Shown here: one piece after another, positions 7,294 through 15,510 of the stretch
Position numbering within the stretch: position 1 is the first letter of the stretch
Layout of the letters: each line of letters starts with the position of its first letter
Assembly (NCBI GenBank): GCA_963749875.1
Contig: CAVVOX010000002.1
Coordinates: forward strand, 372,001-436,000
DNA: 64,000 bases
Reading direction: 5' to 3'
DNA from: JAHQVI01 sp963749875
GTDB lineage: Bacteria > Pseudomonadota > Alphaproteobacteria > Rhizobiales > Rhodomicrobiaceae
Program-made: the position numbers and the translations under genes
Notes under the pieces: generated by a model
What the model saw: the letters and a program-made list of their open reading frames with translations, nothing else
Database searches by the model: none
What the model was told of the DNA's origin: nothing

Positions 7294-9501
7294 CTAACCG
7301 CCGATCTTGGAGAAGTCCGCTATCTCCAGCGTCGCCGCGCGGATCTGTGACAGGAGCCTCAGCCGGTTTTCGCGCAGCGCCGCATCGGGCGTATTGACCG
7401 TCACTGTGTCGAAGAACGCATCGACAGGCGCACGCAGCTTGGCCAGCGCCGCCATGGCGCCTTCGAAGTCCTCTTTCTCCAGGCGCGCGCGCGCATCCTT
7501 CGTCACCGGGCCGATGGATTTCGCAAGCGCCTTTTCCTCCGGCTCGCTCAGCAGATTGGCGGCCGCCTCACCATCATAGCTGCGCTTGTCCTTCTTCTCC
7601 TCGATACGGAGAATATTCTGTGCACGCTTGACGCCGGTCAGCAGGTTCGCACCGTCATCTGTCGCCAGGAAACGGCCCAGCGCCTCGACGCGGCGGACGA
7701 TCATCAACAGATCGTCCTGGCCGGGCAGAGCGAAGACGGCGTCGATCAGATCGTGACGCGCGCCCTCGTCGCGGAGATGCACCTTCAGCCGGTCGGCGAA
7801 GAAGCCGCGCAAATCGTCGGAGCGATTGACCATCTCCTCGATATTGACCGTATGACTGTCGCGGATCGCCATCGAGATCTGATGGTGATGCGCGGTGCTC
7901 AGATCGAGCCCTTCTTCCGCGACGGCGATCTCGATGGCTTTTTCAAGAGCCTCCTTTGACTGACGGCCGTGTTCCAGCCGGATCATATGGGTGACGATCC
8001 AGGGGCGGAGGCGAATGCGAAGCGCGTTCTCCAGCACGGTCCGCACGATGCCGAGCGCCGCGCGTCTTAGCGCATACGGGTCTTTCGATCCCGTAGGCTT
8101 CTCATCGATCGCCCAGAAGCCGACCAACATATCGAGCTTGTCAGCCAGCGCGACGGCGATGGAAACCGGCGCTGTCGGCACATCGTCGCCCTGTCCGGCT
8201 GGCTTATAATGTTCGGCAATCGCGTCGGCGACCTCTCGCGCCTCGCCATGCTCCCGCGCGATATAGCGGCCGATAATCCCTTGCAGCTCGGGAAACTCGC
8301 CGACCGTTTCCGACACCAGATCGGCCTTGCAAAGCTCGGCCGCGCGCTCCGCTTTCTCGGGATCGGCTCCAACGTGCTGTGCCAGCTCATGCGCCAGCTT
8401 CATGATGCGCACCACGCGCTCGCCCTGCGTGCCGAGCTTCTCATGGAAGGTGATGTCATTGAGCTTCGGCAGCATCGCATCCAGGCCGCGCGCCTTGTCG
8501 GTCTTCCAGAAAAATTGCGCATCCGACAGACGTGCACGGATGACCCGCTCATTGCCCGCTATGATCGATTTGCCACAGTCGGGCGCTTCCAGATTCGCAA
8601 CTAATAAAAAGCGGTTAGCCAATTTGGCTAAGTTGCGATAACGTAGCGAAAAGCACTTCTGATGGGCCTTCATGGAGGTGATCAGGACCTCCTGCGGCAC
8701 ATCCAGGAAGCTTTCATCGAAGCTTCCGGCCAAGACCACGGGCCACTCGGCGAGCCCCGCATTCTCGTCAACTAGCCCGTGGTCCTCCACCCAGTCGAGC
8801 TTCTCTTTATCGGCCAGTTTTTGTGCCTGTGCCTCGATCGCCGCGATGCGCCGCGAGCGTTCGACGACGACATTGGCCGCTTCGAGCGAGCGCTTGTAAT
8901 CGCCGAAATCTTCCATGGGCAGCGCCTTACCCCGGAGCGAGGGGTCCTGCGCACGGCGATGTCCGAAGGTCGTCCGGGAGCTCCGGATGCCGTCCACCTC
9001 GAAGGGCACGACCTCGCCGTCGAGCAGGCAAAGCACGGAATGGAGCGGGCGCACCCAGCGCAGCCGGGTCGCGCCCCAGCGCATCGATTTCGGCCAGGGG
9101 AATTTGCGGATCACCTCGGGGACGATCTCGCCGACGATCTCACTGGCGGGGCGGCCCGGCTTTTCGATCACCGCCACATAATAGGCGCCCTTGCCGTCAT
9201 CCCGCGTTTCGCAGTCATCGAGGCTCGCCAGGCCGGCTGCGCGCATAAAGCCTTCGATCGCCTTGTCCGGCGCGCCGACGCGGGGGCCCTTGCGCTCTTC
9301 CCGCACATCCGCTGAGCGCGCGGCCAGCCCCTCGACATGCAGGACCAGCCGGCGCGGCCCGGACTCCGCCTCACTCGACGCAAAGCTGAGGCCCGCCCCG
9401 TTCAGCCTCTCGCCCATGAGCCGCTGCAGGTCCTCAGCGGCGCGCGCCTGCATGCGGGCCGGAATTTCCTCGGAGAAGAGTTCGAGCAAGAGGTCGGGCA
9501 T
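7294..9501 (-). CDS. glyS: Glycyl-tRNA synthetase beta subunit
   Basis: 735 residues, slightly longer than the ~690-710 usual for the beta subunit. It begins with the family hallmark MPDLLLELFSEEIPARMQ. Inside it has KSMRWG...RWVRPLHS, AGNERVIRARLSDAQFFWKTD, FHEKLGTQGERV, and the C-terminal anticodon-binding-type region ending with FFDTVTVNTPD. It pairs with GlyQ to form the heterotetrameric enzyme that charges tRNA-Gly. glyQ is not adjacent: upstream are a type D repeat and moaD. A short AT-richer patch is visible near 8575-8655 (27 of 60 bases G/C in 8581-8640). Confidence 0.97.
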   Translation of the reverse strand: MPDLLLELFSEEIPARMQARAAEDLQRLMGERLNGAGLSFASSEAESGPRRLVLHVEGLAARSADVREERKGPRVGAPDKAIEGFMRAAGLASLDDCETRDDGKGAYYVAVIEKPGRPASEIVGEIVPEVIRKFPWPKSMRWGATRLRWVRPLHSVLCLLDGEVVPFEVDGIRSSRTTFGHRRAQDPSLRGKALPMEDFGDYKRSLEAANVVVERSRRIAAIEAQAQKLADKEKLDWVEDHGLVDENAGLAEWPVVLAGSFDESFLDVPQEVLITSMKAHQKCFSLRYRNLAKLANRFLLVANLEAPDCGKSIIAGNERVIRARLSDAQFFWKTDKARGLDAMLPKLNDITFHEKLGTQGERVVRIMKLAHELAQHVGADPEKAERAAELCKADLVSETVGEFPELQGIIGRYIAREHGEAREVADAIAEHYKPAGQGDDVPTAPVSIAVALADKLDMLVGFWAIDEKPTGSKDPYALRRAALGIVRTVLENALRIRLRPWIVTHMIRLEHGRQSKEALEKAIEIAVAEEGLDLSTAHHHQISMAIRDSHTVNIEEMVNRSDDLRGFFADRLKVHLRDEGARHDLIDAVFALPGQDDLLMIVRRVEALGRFLATDDGANLLTGVKRAQNILRIEEKKDKRSYDGEAAANLLSEPEEKALAKSIGPVTKDARARLEKEDFEGAMAALAKLRAPVDAFFDTVTVNTPDAALRENRLRLLSQIRAATLEIADFSKIGG

Positions 9502-9539
9502 GATGAATCCGCGGGGTCAATTACGAAAGCCCTTTTTAT

Positions 9540-9634
9540 CGTCATTCCCGCGAAAGCGGGAATCCAGTAAACGCCGGCGCCGGGGTTACTGGATCCCGGA
9601 CAAGCCTGGCGGCTTTCCAGGATGACGGGAATAG
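9540..9634. repeat. Intergenic repeat type D (GTCATTCCCG family)
   Basis: GTCATTCCCGCGAAAGCGGG followed by AATCCAGTAA, then TTACTGGATCCCGG and CCAGGATGACGGGAAT as the other arm. This extended inverted repeat belongs to a very widespread proteobacterial intergenic repeat type. Only one copy is seen in the window; it separates glyS from moaD. Confidence 0.8.
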
Positions 9635-9716
9635 GGCATAGGTCTATCGAAGCTCGTCTTTCAATAGTCGGGAATGTTCGCGGAAGGAACCGCGAAATAA
9701 CGCCTTGCGGGCACTT

Positions 9717-9974
9717 TCAACCGCCGGTGACGGGCGGGAAGAAGGCGATCTCGCGCGCGCCGTCTACGGACGCGCTGTGCTTCACATGGGTCTGATTGAT
9801 GGCGGCGCGGATCACTTCGCCGCGCTCGAAGGCATTTTCGAATTCCGGGCCGCGCGTCTTCAGCCAGGCGATGACGTCGCCCACCGTTTTCGCCTCCGGC
9901 GGCAACTCCACATCTTCCTCCGACAGCCCGGCCTTTTCGCGCACCCAGGCGAAATACAGCAATTTCACGCTCAT
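9717..9974 (-). CDS. moaD: Molybdopterin synthase small subunit MoaD
   Basis: 85 residues with the ubiquitin-like MoaD pattern: VKLLYFAWVREKAGLSEEDV at the start and FFPPVTGG at the end. The C-terminal Gly-Gly is the site that is adenylated by MoeB and thiocarboxylated. It delivers sulfur to cyclic pyranopterin with MoaE. It begins 2 bp after the pgsA stop, so it is the second gene of a pgsA-moaD operon. moaE, commonly the next gene, is absent here: only ~80 bp and a type D repeat follow before glyS. Confidence 0.93.
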   Translation of the reverse strand: MSVKLLYFAWVREKAGLSEEDVELPPEAKTVGDVIAWLKTRGPEFENAFERGEVIRAAINQTHVKHSASVDGAREIAFFPPVTGG

Positions 9975-9976
9975 CC

Positions 9977-10570
9977 TTACTGCTCATAGATCACATGCTT
10001 CAGACCGGCGCGGAAATAATCGAAGCCGGTATAAAGCGTTAGTAACGCCGCCGCCCACAACAGGACGAGACCGTAATTGACCGCGTCGCAGGCGCAGAAG
10101 CTGTTTCCGGCCTCCCCTGCAAGCAGAACGCAGAGCGCCAGCATCTGCATGGTCGTCTTCCACTTCGCGAGCCGGCTTACGGCGACCGTGACATTCAGCT
10201 CGGCCAGAAATTCGCGCAGGCCCGAGACCAGAATCTCGCGCGACAGGATAATCAATGCGGCCCAGAAGGACCAGCCCGAGATGGTCTGATCGGCAACCAG
10301 GAGCAGCAGGGCGGCGCCGACCAGCAGCTTATCCGCAATCGGGTCGAGCATGCGCCCGAGCCGGGATTGCTGGCTCCAGGCCCGCGCAAGATAGCCGTCG
10401 AGAAAATCGGTAACGCCCGCCAGCGCGAAGATTGCGGCCCCCAGCCAGCGCCCGGTATTGCTCTCGATGAGCAGCATCACGACCGCCAGCGCCGGCACGG
10501 CGGCGAGCCGCGCATAGGTCAGAAGATTGGGAACACTCAGCGAGTGCGGGCGGTAAACAGTTTGCTCCAT
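9977..10570 (-). CDS. pgsA: CDP-diacylglycerol--glycerol-3-phosphate 3-phosphatidyltransferase
   Basis: 197 residues, normal for PgsA. It catalyses the committed step of phosphatidylglycerol synthesis in the inner membrane. The CDP-alcohol phosphotransferase motif DG-x2-AR-x8-G-x3-D-x3-D is complete in DGYLARAWSQQSRLG followed by RMLDPIAD. About four to five hydrophobic segments are visible. The start MEQTVYRPHSLSVPNLLTYARL has the usual PNLLTxxR opening. moaD follows almost without a gap. The region upstream holds two type C hairpin repeats. Confidence 0.96.
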   Translation of the reverse strand: MEQTVYRPHSLSVPNLLTYARLAAVPALAVVMLLIESNTGRWLGAAIFALAGVTDFLDGYLARAWSQQSRLGRMLDPIADKLLVGAALLLLVADQTISGWSFWAALIILSREILVSGLREFLAELNVTVAVSRLAKWKTTMQMLALCVLLAGEAGNSFCACDAVNYGLVLLWAAALLTLYTGFDYFRAGLKHVIYEQ

Positions 10571-10669
10571 GGCGGCACAACATCACTCCGGATGGCATCA
10601 GTCAATCTTTGCCGAGTGTAGAGACAGGATATGACACGTTTGTTGCTTGATATCAGGTGCAACACGCGC

Positions 10670-10748
10670 CTAGTGTCCCGATTCCGAAAGTTCGCCCGGT
10701 CGTTGCGGCACTCTCCGTAGCGAACTTCGGAATCTTAAGGGACACTAG
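10670..10748 (+). repeat. Palindromic element C, copy 1
   Basis: 79 bp bounded by CTAG at 10670-10673 and 10745-10748. Long inverted arms: CTAGTGTCCCGATTCCGAA... and ...TTCGGAATC...GGGACACTAG, with GTTCGC/GCGAAC continuing the stem. It is the best-preserved copy of family C. Confidence 0.85.
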
Positions 10749-10761
10749 CCTATTAATGTTG

Positions 10762-10834
10762 CTAGTGTGATTTAGATCCAGAAGTTCGCTCGGTACTGGC
10801 TGCGAGGGATGACGAACTTCTGGATCATCACACT
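10762..10834 (+). repeat. Palindromic element C, copy 2
   Basis: It starts with CTAGTGTGATTTAGATCCAG and ends with CTGGATCATCACACT; the arms share AGAAGTTCGC/GACGAACTTCT with copy 1. The right-hand CTAG is degraded to CTCG. It lies 13 bp after copy 1, in the pgsA-SDR divergent gap, 36 bp before the SDR ATG. Confidence 0.8.
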
Positions 10835-10870
10835 CGCTTGATATGGTGTTAATATGTGGATGCAGCCAAG

Positions 10871-11662
10871 ATGTCTTTTGCCGATAAAGCCGTGATGGTT
10901 ACGGGTGCGGCGAACGGAATTGGGCGGGCGATCGCCGGCCGTTTCGCCAAAGCCGGGGCCAATGTCGTCATTGCCGATGTCGATGAGCAGGCCGGCCGCG
11001 TCGCCGAGACCGAGCTGACGGGCGCCGGGCACAAGGTCAAATTCATCCCCTGCGACGTCGGAGATGAGGGCCAGGTTCGGCAGCTGATGCAGGATGCGCT
11101 GGAGTTCGGCGGACCGCTGGGCGTGCTGGTGAACAACGCCGCGATCCTCGACAGCGCCGATTTTCTCGATCTGGAGGCGAGCGAGTTCGACCGGGTGCTC
11201 CGCGTCAATCTGCGCGGCGCGTTCCTCGCCGGCCAGGCGGCGGCGCGCAGGATGGTGGCGCAGGTGAAAGCGGGAGGCGAGCCGGGCGCGATCGTCAACC
11301 TGTCCTCCATCAATGCGGTGTTCGCTTTGCCCGATCACGTCGCCTATTCGATCTCCAAGGGCGGGATCGCCCAACTCACCAAGGCGATGGCCCTCTCGCT
11401 TGCGCCTTACAATATCCGGGTCAACGCCATCGGGCCGGGCAGCATCCGCACCGCGATGCTCGACAAGGTGATGTCGGACGAGAGCGTCAGGACGCGCATC
11501 CTGTCGCGGACCCCGCTCGGCCGGCTCGGCGAGGTGGAGGAGATTGCGGAAGTCGCCCTGTTTCTCGCAAGTCCGGCGGCCAGCTACATTACCGGCGAGA
11601 CGATTTACGCCGACGGCGGACGGCTGCCGCTGAATTATACGGTGCCGGTCGAAGGCGCCTGA
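10871..11662 (+). CDS. Short-chain dehydrogenase/reductase (SDR)
   Basis: About 263 residues from the ATG at 10871 (an upstream in-frame GTG at 10856 would add five). Classical SDR: the NAD(P)-binding motif TGAANGIGRAIAG near residue 12, CDVGDEGQV, the NNAA motif, the catalytic Ser in VNLSSINAV, Tyr and Lys in YSISK, and the C-terminal GETIYADGGRLPLNY. It is predicted to be a soluble tetrameric oxidoreductase; the substrate is unknown. The start region is crowded by the C2 repeat and no strong ribosome binding site is evident. It converges with hisG across repeat B6. Confidence 0.88.
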   Translation: MSFADKAVMVTGAANGIGRAIAGRFAKAGANVVIADVDEQAGRVAETELTGAGHKVKFIPCDVGDEGQVRQLMQDALEFGGPLGVLVNNAAILDSADFLDLEASEFDRVLRVNLRGAFLAGQAAARRMVAQVKAGGEPGAIVNLSSINAVFALPDHVAYSISKGGIAQLTKAMALSLAPYNIRVNAIGPGSIRTAMLDKVMSDESVRTRILSRTPLGRLGEVEEIAEVALFLASPAASYITGETIYADGGRLPLNYTVPVEGA

Positions 11663-11713
11663 CATCTCTGCGCGGAAAGCGGGAGGCGGGATCAGGCGCC
11701 GGCGATTTTTCCT

Positions 11714-11843
11714 CTAGCGCAACGCGCGTCCATGCATGTCCCTGCGAAGGCGGGGATGGACGCGGGAACAGTTGCGCTCATCTATTGAAATAGATCAACT
11801 TAACCTCGTTCAAGTCATTCCACTTGAACGAGGGTTGATCTAA
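11714..11843 (+). repeat. Palindromic element B, copy 6 (full length)
   Basis: 130 bp from CTAG (11714-11717) to CTAA (11840-11843), with both hairpins intact. Its right part is read on the minus strand as the last codons of hisG. It occupies the convergent gap between the SDR gene and hisG. Confidence 0.92.
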
Positions 11844-12522
11844 TGGCGGCCATGGCTTCGCGGCTTGCTGCCGTGCTGGGCGCGGCGCGCGAGGCGACGA
11901 GGCACGCTTCCGATTTCAGAATCAGCCCGTCTTCCAGCATCTTCAGATCATTGGCGCGCAAGGTCGTGCCCGTCGTCGTGATGTCGACGATGATCTCGGC
12001 CGTCTGCGCGGCGGGCGTGCCTTCGGTCGCGCCGAGGCTTTCCACGAGCCGGTAGCTGGTCAGCCCGTTCTCGGCAAAGAAACGGCGGGACAGGTTCATA
12101 TATTTCGTCGCCACGCGCAGGCGCCGCGCATGCTCGCGGTGGAACAGCGCCGCCGCTTCCTCCAGATCGGCAATCGTCGAAACATCGATCCAGCATTCGG
12201 GCACGGCGACGACGACATCGGCGCGCCCGAAACCGAGCCGGGCGAGGATTTCACAGCGCTCATCGGCGTCGGCAATATGCTCGCGGATCAGATCCTCGCC
12301 GGTCACGCCGAGATGGATGCGGCCGAGCTGCAGATGGCGCGCAATTTCGGCGGCGGAGAGATAGGCGACCTCTACGCCGGCAAGCGTCTCGACAGCGCCG
12401 CGATAGCCGCGGTCATGTCCGACCTTGACATATGGCAGGCCGATCCGGGCGAAATAATCGGCCGTCTGCTCCATTAACCGGCCCTTCGAGGGCACGCCGA
12501 GAATGAGCTTGTCTGCCGTCAT
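11815..12522 (-). CDS. hisG: ATP phosphoribosyltransferase, short form (HisG)
   Basis: 235 residues: the short form that lacks the regulatory C-terminal domain and needs HisZ. It catalyses the first step of histidine synthesis (ATP + PRPP). Landmarks: ILGVPSKGRLMEQT, HLGVTGEDLI, RVATKYMNLSRRFF, and the PRPP-binding loop EIIVDITTTGTTLRAN. It overlaps the hisZ end by 4 bp (ATGA), so the two are translationally coupled. Its last residues RSTLVQVE and its stop are encoded by repeat B6, so the native C-terminus has been replaced or extended. Confidence 0.96.
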   Translation of the reverse strand: MTADKLILGVPSKGRLMEQTADYFARIGLPYVKVGHDRGYRGAVETLAGVEVAYLSAAEIARHLQLGRIHLGVTGEDLIREHIADADERCEILARLGFGRADVVVAVPECWIDVSTIADLEEAAALFHREHARRLRVATKYMNLSRRFFAENGLTSYRLVESLGATEGTPAAQTAEIIVDITTTGTTLRANDLKMLEDGLILKSEACLVASRAAPSTAASREAMAAIRSTLVQVE

Positions 12523-13694
12523 GGAGCGCCTCCTGTCGCGGCGAGCAGACGCTCGGTGTGGATCGCCGAGCCGATCGCGGGCGCGTCACGCTCCGCGCCG
12601 ATCGCGGCGAGCAGCCCGTCATAGCGCCCGCCGCCGGCGATCTGGCCCGGAATGCCGCGGCCGGGCAATTCGAGCTGGAAGACGAAGCCGGAATAATATT
12701 CGAACTGCCGTCCGAAATCGGTGTCGAACAGCATCGCGCCGGTGTCGATCCCGGCCTCCCGCATGAGGCGTTGGCGCCGGCGGCAGGCCTCGAGCGGCTC
12801 ATCGAGGTTGATCCCGGCTTCGCGGGCGAGCGCCGCAATGGCGTCGAGCGCTGCGTCTGGCGGACCGGACACGGTGAGATAGCGCTCGACCAGTGACACC
12901 AGCGCGTCGGACAGCGGTTCCTCACGCATATCGGCCGCCGCCGAAACCAGCCGTGTCGCAATCTCCCCGATATTGCGCGCGCCGATGATCGTCAGCCCAT
13001 GCGCATCGAGATAGGCGGCTACGTGTTGTTCGGCCGCGAGCGGATCATCCGCGTCGAGCGATGCCGCCAGAGCGGCGATGCCGTCGTCGCGCCAGGCAGC
13101 GGGCGGCGACATGAGCCGCCTCAGCGAGGTGTGAAACGTCCCCGGACGCCAGAATTGATGGAGCAGCCGGTCACGCCAGCGTTCCGGGATCGGCAGCGCA
13201 CGCAGGAGCGCGCCGAAGAGACCAAGATCGCCGCAATGGATCTGAAACTGCTCCAGGCCTGCCAGACGCACCGCCTCGAGCGCCAGGGCGAGCACTTCGG
13301 TCTCGGCCCGCTCGCGGTCCGCATCGCCGAAATTCTCAATGCCGGCCTGCCGGAACTCGCGCGGACGCAGAGCGTCGCCTCCATCCGGCTGATAGCGGAA
13401 GGCCGGGCCGTTATAGGCGTAGCGCGCCTGCACATCGGCGCTCGGATTGCGTTCCAGATAGATGCGGCAGGTCGGAATCGTGAGATCCGGGCGCAGGCAG
13501 AGCTCTTGGCCGTCCGGGTCGGTAAAGACATAGGTCCGATTACGCAACGCCTCGCCGATCCGGTCGAGGAAGATGTCGGCGGGCTGGATGAAGGCCGGCG
13601 CGATGCGCTCATAGCCGGTCTGGGCGAAGACGCCCATGATCTGTTCTGCCTGCGCTTCGAGCGCCTCGAAACGCGCCGCCGACTCCGCCGTCAT
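12519..13694 (-). CDS. hisZ: ATP phosphoribosyltransferase regulatory subunit HisZ
   Basis: 391 residues with a HisRS-like catalytic fold without aminoacylation activity. Seen: FLDRIGEALRNRTYVFTDPDGQELCLRPDLTIPTCR at the N-terminal third (class II motif 1/2-like), then RQAGIENFGD and GGGRYDGLLAAIG. It forms a hetero-octamer with the short HisG, carries histidine feedback inhibition and activates catalysis. It lies between hisS and hisG in the same direction; a type E repeat fills the 241-bp gap to hisS, so co-transcription with hisS is less certain than with hisG. Confidence 0.95.
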   Translation of the reverse strand: MTAESAARFEALEAQAEQIMGVFAQTGYERIAPAFIQPADIFLDRIGEALRNRTYVFTDPDGQELCLRPDLTIPTCRIYLERNPSADVQARYAYNGPAFRYQPDGGDALRPREFRQAGIENFGDADRERAETEVLALALEAVRLAGLEQFQIHCGDLGLFGALLRALPIPERWRDRLLHQFWRPGTFHTSLRRLMSPPAAWRDDGIAALAASLDADDPLAAEQHVAAYLDAHGLTIIGARNIGEIATRLVSAAADMREEPLSDALVSLVERYLTVSGPPDAALDAIAALAREAGINLDEPLEACRRRQRLMREAGIDTGAMLFDTDFGRQFEYYSGFVFQLELPGRGIPGQIAGGGRYDGLLAAIGAERDAPAIGSAIHTERLLAATGGAP

Positions 13695-13760
13695 GATCCG
13701 ATCCGACGTAGGAGCGCCGCTTTGGAAGCATCCCGGCGCGCCACTGCCAGCCTCACCACT

Positions 13761-13890
13761 TCCCCCTCACCCACCCGCCTTCGGCGGGAGCCCTCTCCCG
13801 CTAGGGGAGAGGGCAAACCTACGGCAATCTCGGTGCTCAGCCCTCTCCCCTCGCGGGAGAGGGCGGCGCGAAGCGCCGGGTGAGGGGGGA
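13761..13890. repeat. Intergenic repeat type E, copy 2
   Basis: It opens with TCCCCCTCACCCACCCGCC and closes with GGGTGAGGGGGG; inside are CCCTCTCCCGCTAGGGGAGAGGG and CCCTCTCCCCTCGCGGGAGA-type inner hairpins, plus GGCGCGAAGCGCC. It lies between hisS and hisZ. Confidence 0.7.
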
Positions 13891-13935
13891 GCCGCTTGCG
13901 CGACGAAAGTAATCTCGGGATCATCGATATTCTGC

Positions 13936-15510
13936 CTAACCGTCCGTCTTACCGTGGCGAGCGAGGACGGAACGCACGGCCTCGACCAGCTCCTCCTCCT
14001 TGACCGAGAATTGCGCCGGGCGGCCTTCGCGCCATTCCTGGTGATCGCTGATTTCCGCCGACAGCCGCTCGCCTTCGATGAGGTCCTTGATCGTGACTTC
14101 GCCGCGTTCGCGCTCGTCGCTGCCCTGAATGACGACGCAGGGCGCGCCGCGCTTATCGGCATATTTCATCTGCGCCTTCATGCCGGACGTGCCGAGATAC
14201 ATTTCGGCGCGGATGCCGGCCTCGCGCAATCTGCGGGCCATGCGGTTATAGTCGGCCAGCCGCTCGCGATCCATGACCAGCACGACGGCGGGACCGGAGG
14301 CCACATCGGCATCAAGCTTGCCGAGCGCCTGCAGCGCCGCATAAAGACGCGACACGCCGACGGAGAAGCCGGTCGCCGGGATTTTCTGGCCTTTGAAGCG
14401 GGAGACCAACCCGTCATAGCGCCCGCCACCGCCGACCGAGCCGAAGCGGGTAGACGTGCCGTCGTCATCCTCAGCCTCAAAGGTGAGTTCGGCTTCGAAG
14501 ACGGGGCCGGTGTAATAGTCGAGCCCGCGCACCACTGATGGCGATATGAGAATTTGATGTGAACCGAATCCGGCAGCCTCAGTCAGTTTATGGATCGCCT
14601 CCAACTCATCGATGCCAATCCTCGCTTGCTCTGATTGGCCAAATTCGCTGCGCATAAAGGCAAGAATTTCAGTATTAGATGTCGGAATTGGCCCCCTACT
14701 TGACGCCCCTTTAACGGGCTTCACGCTGCGTACATTTTCCACCGGATTGGATTTCCACTCGGCATATGCCAATGACGCGTGTTCAAGGAATTTTAGGATC
14801 AGCTCAATCTGTGCGACTTCCAGTTTTGCTCCGGGAGTAAAATCACCGCTATCGTCTTTTCGCCCCTTGCCGAGAAGCAGTTTCACCCCCTCCAAGGAAA
14901 GCCGGTCAAGCTTGTCGATGGCACGGAAAACAGCGGACCGCTTTTCGATGGGAACGCTCACAGCATCAAGAACCCCGTCCAGCACTTTTCGGTTGTTGAT
15001 CTTAACTACGTATTGATCTCTGAGCCCAAGCGCCTCCAGCGTATCCGCGGCGAGCATACACATCTCGGCGTCGGCGGCGACGCTCTCCGTCCCCACCGTA
15101 TCGGCGTCGAACTGGGTGAACTGCCGGAAGCGGCCGGGGCCGGGCTTTTCATTGCGCCAGACCGGGCCGGTCTGATAGCGGCGGAAGGGCTTCGGCAGGG
15201 CGTCATAATTCTGCGCGACATAGCGGGCGAGCGGCGCGGTCAAATCGTAGCGCAGCGACAGCCATTGCTCGTCCTCGTCCTGAAAGGAGAACACGCCTTC
15301 ATTCGGGCGGTCCTGATCGGGGAGAAACTTGCCGAGCGCGTCGGTATATTCGAAAGCCGGCGTGTCAAGCGGCTCGAAGCCGTAGGACTCATAGACCTTG
15401 CGGATGGCGCCGAGCATCCGTTCGACGGCCCGGAGTTCAGGCGCCTCGATGTCGCGCATGCCCTTCGGCAGCCGCGCCTCCGGACGATGATCCCGCTTCT
15501 TCTTACTCAT
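13936..15510 (-). CDS. hisS: Histidyl-tRNA synthetase
   Basis: 524 residues from the ATG at 15510 (MSKKKRDHRPEARLPKGMRD); a GTG at 15543 would add eleven. Class II motifs: RLPKGMRDI opening, LSLRYDLTAPLARYVA, motif 2 TGPVWRNEKPGPGRFRQFTQ, the histidine-A signature RGLDYYTGPVFE, and motif 3 ATGFSVGVSRLYA. The length and the extra central segment are typical of the divergent alphaproteobacterial HisRS. Base composition is uneven: 119 of 240 bases are G/C in 14641-14880, against 43/60 and 44/60 in the flanking parts of the gene, so the middle (about 14530-15020) looks recombined from another source. hisZ and hisG follow. Confidence 0.96.
   Translation of the reverse strand: MSKKKRDHRPEARLPKGMRDIEAPELRAVERMLGAIRKVYESYGFEPLDTPAFEYTDALGKFLPDQDRPNEGVFSFQDEDEQWLSLRYDLTAPLARYVAQNYDALPKPFRRYQTGPVWRNEKPGPGRFRQFTQFDADTVGTESVAADAEMCMLAADTLEALGLRDQYVVKINNRKVLDGVLDAVSVPIEKRSAVFRAIDKLDRLSLEGVKLLLGKGRKDDSGDFTPGAKLEVAQIELILKFLEHASLAYAEWKSNPVENVRSVKPVKGASSRGPIPTSNTEILAFMRSEFGQSEQARIGIDELEAIHKLTEAAGFGSHQILISPSVVRGLDYYTGPVFEAELTFEAEDDDGTSTRFGSVGGGGRYDGLVSRFKGQKIPATGFSVGVSRLYAALQALGKLDADVASGPAVVLVMDRERLADYNRMARRLREAGIRAEMYLGTSGMKAQMKYADKRGAPCVVIQGSDERERGEVTIKDLIEGERLSAEISDHQEWREGRPAQFSVKEEELVEAVRSVLARHGKTDG

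Noticed and set aside
13761..13890. Possible CRISPR array
   Set aside because: The repeated CCCTCTCCC units are inverted arms of hairpins, not evenly spaced direct repeats with unique spacers. No cas genes are present in the window.
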